Below the pieces are notes generated by a model. That model did no database searches, was not told the DNA's origin, and saw nothing but the letters and a program-made list of their open reading frames with translations. 8,142 nt of DNA, from positions 1 to 8,142 of the forward strand of contig SKSL01000037.1 in assembly GCA_007123015.1 (NCBI GenBank), given 5' to 3'. The DNA comes from Natronohydrobacter sp. (lineage in GTDB: Bacteria; Pseudomonadota; Alphaproteobacteria; Rhodobacterales; Rhodobacteraceae). The translations under genes were made by a program, and so were the position numbers. Below are positions 5,270 to 8,142 of this stretch, piece after piece. How positions within the stretch are numbered: position 1 is the stretch's first letter; each line of letters opens with the position of its first letter.

Positions 5270-6100
5270 TCATTGCAGTCGGCCGAACCACTCGGCCCGC
5301 TGCGCGATCTGCTGCGCCGTCCGCTCAAGATCTTGCAGGCGCTTGTCAGGATAATCAGGCTGTCCAATCAGACCCAACCCCGCTGCAAGTGTCAGCATAT
5401 GGCGGTCATTGCGCGCGCAGAGCTTCTGGCGCACACGATCCATATGCTGCCCGACAGAATTTTCATGCGCGTGACCCGTGATCTCGATGATTTCCTTGTC
5501 AAGCAATCCTTGCGCACGCAGCGAAAGGATTTTCAGATTGGCCTCGGTCAGCCCGGTGGCTGCAATGACCTCTTGCCGCCAGCAGGCCAGATCATGAAAC
5601 TGCCGACACAGTTCGACGACAATATGCCCATGGCGCGCGAAACGGGCATCATGCTGGTCAGGGGTCATCTGTGATGAGTGCAGCCCCATGCCCCCGATCA
5701 ACCCACGCGCGCGCAAGGACAGGAAAAACCCGGATTTCAGGTAGTCCCGCGCGCGATTCGGGACTTCGGCGAATTGCGGCGGAATCTCTGCAGTATCCGC
5801 TGCGCGGAACACATCGGATTGCAGCAAGACGCCTTCGCGCAAGGCGACATGCAGGACCGACAGATCCTTGGCGCCCAGAGCATCATTGGTATATTGGGTC
5901 ATCCATTCCGGATCGAGACCGCTTTCCTTGAGCAGGAAGCGGGACAACAGCGCCTCGACCGAAGAGAAATCGAAGCCCACGCCATAGGTGAACCCGTCAT
6001 AGCCGAATTCGGACTCCAGAAAGGCGGCAAAGAGCGAGATCCTTGTGTCGAGCACTGCTTCATCACGAATGCGCGCCATCAGCTGGATTGCGTCAAACAC
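5270..6100 (-). CDS. LuxR-family transcriptional regulator, orphan, autoinducer-binding-like domain
   Basis: Predicted DNA-binding regulator. The 276-residue product has an N-terminal region like autoinducer-binding domains: LDPEWMTQYTNDALGAKD places Trp66, Tyr70 and Asp79 at the spacing of TraR Trp57, Tyr61 and Asp70. The C-terminal LuxR helix-turn-helix runs from GLTEANLKIL (183-192) to about 245, with ENSVGQHMDRVRQKL as recognition helix. Oddities: Gln94 stands where TraR has Trp85; LTEAN replaces the usual LTxRE; and the turn before the recognition helix seems one residue longer. A GTG start at 6100 is chosen because GGAGG ends 5 bases upstream; the open frame reaches 6427, but that part overlaps the transporter start on the other strand. 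No luxI-type synthase gene is present. It is divergent from an ABC transporter operon, its most plausible local target. Confidence 0.85.
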   Translation of the reverse strand: MFDAIQLMARIRDEAVLDTRISLFAAFLESEFGYDGFTYGVGFDFSSVEALLSRFLLKESGLDPEWMTQYTNDALGAKDLSVLHVALREGVLLQSDVFRAADTAEIPPQFAEVPNRARDYLKSGFFLSLRARGLIGGMGLHSSQMTPDQHDARFARHGHIVVELCRQFHDLACWRQEVIAATGLTEANLKILSLRAQGLLDKEIIEITGHAHENSVGQHMDRVRQKLCARNDRHMLTLAAGLGLIGQPDYPDKRLQDLERTAQQIAQRAEWFGRLQ

Positions 6101-6365
6101 ACTGTCCTCCCTGAATTGTCCGGGTCCAATCGTCCGGTGCTGCTGCGCAGGATCTGGCGCAGAATAATCCGAATCAAGAGCGTTGGGCAGATGCGCGGGG
6201 CGGCTCTTGTTAGGCCGAGGCGCGTCCTGCAGAAGAACGGCAAGCCCTGCGGCAAGAGCGTCGACCAGACAGCACCCGCCCCGGATCAGAAAACCCGCAT
6301 GGCGGGGTTTGCCTTTTGCGCGAACATGGGCAAAACTCCGCGCAAAGATGCAGGGAGAGTGACAG
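6101..6365. promoter_or_regulatory. Divergent control region between the LuxR gene and the transporter operon
   Basis: The 265-bp gap must carry both promoters. Its right third is rich in inverted repeats. AAACCCGC (6291-6298) faces GCGGGGTTT (6302-6310), allowing one bulged G. TTTTGC (6314-6319) faces GCAAAA (6330-6335) with a 10-base spacer. TTTGCGCG (6315-6322) faces CGCGCAAA (6339-6346) with a 16-base spacer. The last two share their left arm, so they are alternatives. All lie within 75 bases of the substrate-binding protein start. No confident -35/-10 pair was identified. Confidence 0.5.
6290..6310. promoter_or_regulatory. Inverted repeat AAACCCGC/GCGGGGTTT before the transporter operon
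   Basis: A near-perfect hairpin with one extra G in the right arm, at 55 to 75 bases before the ABC substrate-binding protein start. On the minus strand it ends in GCGGGTTTTCTG, with a T-run of four, so it has terminator-like character in the leftward direction; rightward it is followed by GCCTTTTGC. It could be a leader attenuator or an operator. Confidence 0.4.
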
Positions 6366-7505
6366 ATGACATCCATGAAACTCGCAGCAATCGCTGCGCT
6401 GAGCCTGGGCGCGGCGACCGTCGCCAAGGCTGATCAGATCACAGTCGGCATGATCACCACATTATCCGGCGGCGGGGCCGGTCTGGGTGTGGATGTCCGC
6501 GACGGGTTCCAACTGGCGTTGGACATGGCTGGCGAGCACCCGCTCCGTCTGGTGGTCGAGGATGACGCGCAGCGCCCGGAACTGGCCGTGCAGATCGCCG
6601 AGCGCATGATCCAGTCGGAACGCGCGGACATCCTGACCGGCATCATCTGGTCAAACCTGGCGATGGCCGTCGTGCCTTCGACTGTGGCGCAGGATGTGCT
6701 TTATCTTTCACCAAATGCTGGCCCGTCGGCGCTGGCAGGGGCGAATTGCCACCCGAATTATTTCAATGTGGCCTGGCAGAATGACATGCTGCATGAAGGT
6801 GCAGGTGCCTATGCCAATGAGCTGGGCTATGAAAACACCTTCATCATGGCCCCGAATTACCCGGCAGGCACCGATGCGCTGGCCGGGTTCAAGCGCTATT
6901 TCGAGGGCAATCTGGCAGGCGAGTTGTTCACGCAAGTAGGCCAGACTGATTACGCGGCCGAGATCGCGCAGATCCGGGCCTCAGGCGCAGATTCGATCTT
7001 CATCTTCCTACCCGGTGGCATGGGGATCAGCTTCATGCGGCAATATGAACAATCCGGCCTTGATCTGCCGATTGTTTCCGCAGCGTTCACATTCAGCCAG
7101 GATATCCTGCCTGCGGTCGGACCAGCCGCTCTGGGTGTGTTCAATGCCAGCCAATGGTCGCCGGATCTGGACAATGACGCCAATGTCGAATTCGTCACAG
7201 CCTTCCGTGAAGCTTACGGGCGCATCCCCTCGCTCTATGCCAGCCAGGGCTTTGACACGGCCAATCTGATCCTGTCAGCCGCCGCTCAGGCCGATGTCTC
7301 GGACCGTGACGCGTTCCGCGAGGCGCTGCGCGCGGCGGATTTCACATCCGTCAGGGGGGATTTCGCATGGGCGCCGAACCAGCACCCGGTGCAGCGCGTC
7401 TATATCCGCGAAGTGGTCGAGGTGGAGGGCGAGATCACCAACCGCATTGTTGGTGTGGCCTTTGAAGAACATCGCGACGTGCATGGCGAGAATTGCCCGA
7501 TGTGA
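6366..7505 (+). CDS. ABC transporter substrate-binding protein, branched-chain amino acid type (Peripla_BP_6)
   Basis: Periplasmic receptor that delivers a ligand to an inner-membrane ABC importer of the LivFGHMJ class. The 379-residue product starts with a signal peptide (MTSMKLAAIAALSLGAATVA) with probable cleavage after Ala22 in AKA-DQ. The mature protein opens with ITVGMITTLSGGGAGLGVDVRDG, the usual type I periplasmic-binding fold start for this family, and retains the FDTANLIL region near the C-terminus. Only two cysteines occur, Cys128 and Cys377, which could form a disulfide in the periplasm. AGGGAG ends 8 bases before the ATG; a second ATG at 6375 is possible. The ligand cannot be read from the sequence: related receptors bind branched-chain amino acids, amides or aromatic acids. 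A LivH permease gene follows 50 bp downstream. Confidence 0.92.
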   Translation: MTSMKLAAIAALSLGAATVAKADQITVGMITTLSGGGAGLGVDVRDGFQLALDMAGEHPLRLVVEDDAQRPELAVQIAERMIQSERADILTGIIWSNLAMAVVPSTVAQDVLYLSPNAGPSALAGANCHPNYFNVAWQNDMLHEGAGAYANELGYENTFIMAPNYPAGTDALAGFKRYFEGNLAGELFTQVGQTDYAAEIAQIRASGADSIFIFLPGGMGISFMRQYEQSGLDLPIVSAAFTFSQDILPAVGPAALGVFNASQWSPDLDNDANVEFVTAFREAYGRIPSLYASQGFDTANLILSAAAQADVSDRDAFREALRAADFTSVRGDFAWAPNQHPVQRVYIREVVEVEGEITNRIVGVAFEEHRDVHGENCPM

Positions 7506-7512
7506 TCGGGCG

Positions 7513-7536
7513 CTGGCCCCTGTGCAACGGGGCCAG
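7513..7536 (+). terminator. Intercistronic hairpin after the substrate-binding protein gene
   Basis: CTGGCCCC (7513-7520) and GGGGCCAG (7529-7536) form a perfect 8-bp stem with an 8-base loop, starting 7 bases after the stop codon. No T-run follows, and the permease gene begins 19 bases later. Such structures commonly protect the upstream mRNA or cause partial termination, giving more receptor than permease; that role is inferred from position. Confidence 0.6.
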
Positions 7537-7555
7537 ATGCGGTTGAAAGCATGAC

Positions 7556-8142
7556 ATGACCCTTGCGCTGATCCTTGAGCAACTCCTGAACGGGGTGCAA
7601 TTCGGCTTGATGCTGTTTCTGATGTCGGCGGGCCTGACGCTCGTTTTCGGCGTGATGGGGCTGATCAATCTGGCGCATGGCTCGCTTTACATGATCGGGG
7701 CATTTCTCTGCGCCGCTGTTGCCGGGGCGACAGGCAATTTCTGGCTGGGGCTGATGGCGGGGATTGCGGCAGCGGCGGCTGCAGGCGCGCTGATCGAGGT
7801 CGCGGTGATCCGCAGGCTTTATGCGCGTGATCATCTGGATCAGGTGCTGGCCACATTCGCGCTGATCCTGATCCTTTCGGAAGGGGTGCGGATGATCTTC
7901 GGCCCCTTTCCGCTTTACCTGAACGTGCCGGATGTGCTGCGCGGTACGGTCAATCTCGGCATCGTGGATTATTCGCTTTATCGTCTGGCACTGATCGGCT
8001 TCGGGCTGGCAGTGGCGGTGGGCCTCTGGGCGCTGATCGCGAAAACCCGGCTGGGCATCCAGATCCGCGCGGGCGAGTCCGACCGCGAGATGATTGCGGC
8101 TTTGGGCGTGAATATCCGCGCGCTTTACACCATCGTCTTCGC
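7556..8142 (+). CDS. ABC transporter permease, LivH-type, N-terminal part, runs off right edge
   Basis: Inner-membrane permease of a branched-chain-amino-acid-type importer, pairing with a LivM-like permease and LivG/LivF ATPases expected to the right. The 195 visible codons show strongly hydrophobic segments at about residues 10-35, 40-60, 62-85, 97-115 and 140-162. The LivH signature GLTLVFGVMGLINLAHGSLY lies near residues 26-45, and the cytoplasmic coupling-loop-like stretch TRLGIQIRAGESDREMIAAL lies near residues 163-182. Family members are about 290 residues, so roughly the last third is missing. The ATG at 7556 has only a weak GAAAG site 6 bases upstream; an out-of-frame ATG at 7551 stops after two codons. 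The gene is in the same operon as the receptor. Confidence 0.93.
   Translation, partial: MTLALILEQLLNGVQFGLMLFLMSAGLTLVFGVMGLINLAHGSLYMIGAFLCAAVAGATGNFWLGLMAGIAAAAAAGALIEVAVIRRLYARDHLDQVLATFALILILSEGVRMIFGPFPLYLNVPDVLRGTVNLGIVDYSLYRLALIGFGLAVAVGLWALIAKTRLGIQIRAGESDREMIAALGVNIRALYTIVF

Noticed and set aside
6101..6427. Upstream extension of the LuxR protein to 6427
   Set aside because: It would overlap the start of the substrate-binding protein; GTG at 6100 with GGAGG is better placed and leaves a normal-length product.
5678..6433. 251-codon plus-strand frame opposite the LuxR gene
   Set aside because: No family features and it crosses the control region into the transporter gene; the LuxR frame is supported by domain motifs and a ribosome binding site.

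Overview
The window reads as chromosomal DNA from an alphaproteobacterium, most likely a member of the Rhodobacteraceae. This is inferred from the G+C-rich sequence, the combination of phaA-type thiolase, HspQ and an RsbV/RsbW-like pair resembling the Rhodobacter RbaV/RbaW proteins, and from the protein style. No species can be named from the sequence alone. I see no tRNA, rRNA, CRISPR array, insertion sequence or phage gene.

Layout, left to right. (1) The N-terminal 236 codons of a PhaA-type acetyl-CoA acetyltransferase run leftward off the edge (complement of 1-709). (2) A divergent intergenic region of about 300 bp holds several inverted repeats and a tandem 17-bp repeat. It precedes a rightward hspQ gene (1016-1342). 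(3) A leftward pair, a STAS anti-anti-sigma factor (2057-2398) followed by a GHKL anti-sigma kinase (1436-1870), forms a partner-switching module. The 186-bp gap between these two genes contains two strong inverted repeats. (4) Divergent from the STAS gene is a rightward cluster: a second complete thiolase (2487-3668), a free methionine-(R)-sulfoxide reductase (3768-4226) and an alpha/beta hydrolase of the kynurenine-formamidase type (4223-5014). The last two overlap by 4 bp. A GC-rich hairpin region with mutually exclusive pairings separates the thiolase from the reductase gene. (5) A convergent intergenic region (5015-5269) carries a terminator-like hairpin. (6) A leftward LuxR-family regulator (5270-6100) lacks several residues that are normally conserved. 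(7) Divergent from it is a branched-chain-amino-acid-type ABC transporter: a secreted substrate-binding protein (6366-7505), an intercistronic hairpin and the start of a LivH-type permease (7556 to the right edge).

How the genes may work together. The two thiolases both act on acetyl-CoA/acetoacetyl-CoA chemistry; the left one is probably committed to polyhydroxyalkanoate synthesis. The STAS/kinase pair is a stress or stationary-phase switch whose sigma factor and phosphatase are not in the window. HspQ and the methionine sulfoxide reductase also fit stress handling. The LuxR gene and the divergent transporter share a 265-bp control region with inverted repeats, so local regulation of the transporter by the LuxR protein is a reasonable hypothesis.

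Most of the window consists of recognisable families. I did not find convincing evidence of an entirely new system. The less ordinary parts are the RNA-structure candidates between genes and the atypical LuxR solo.
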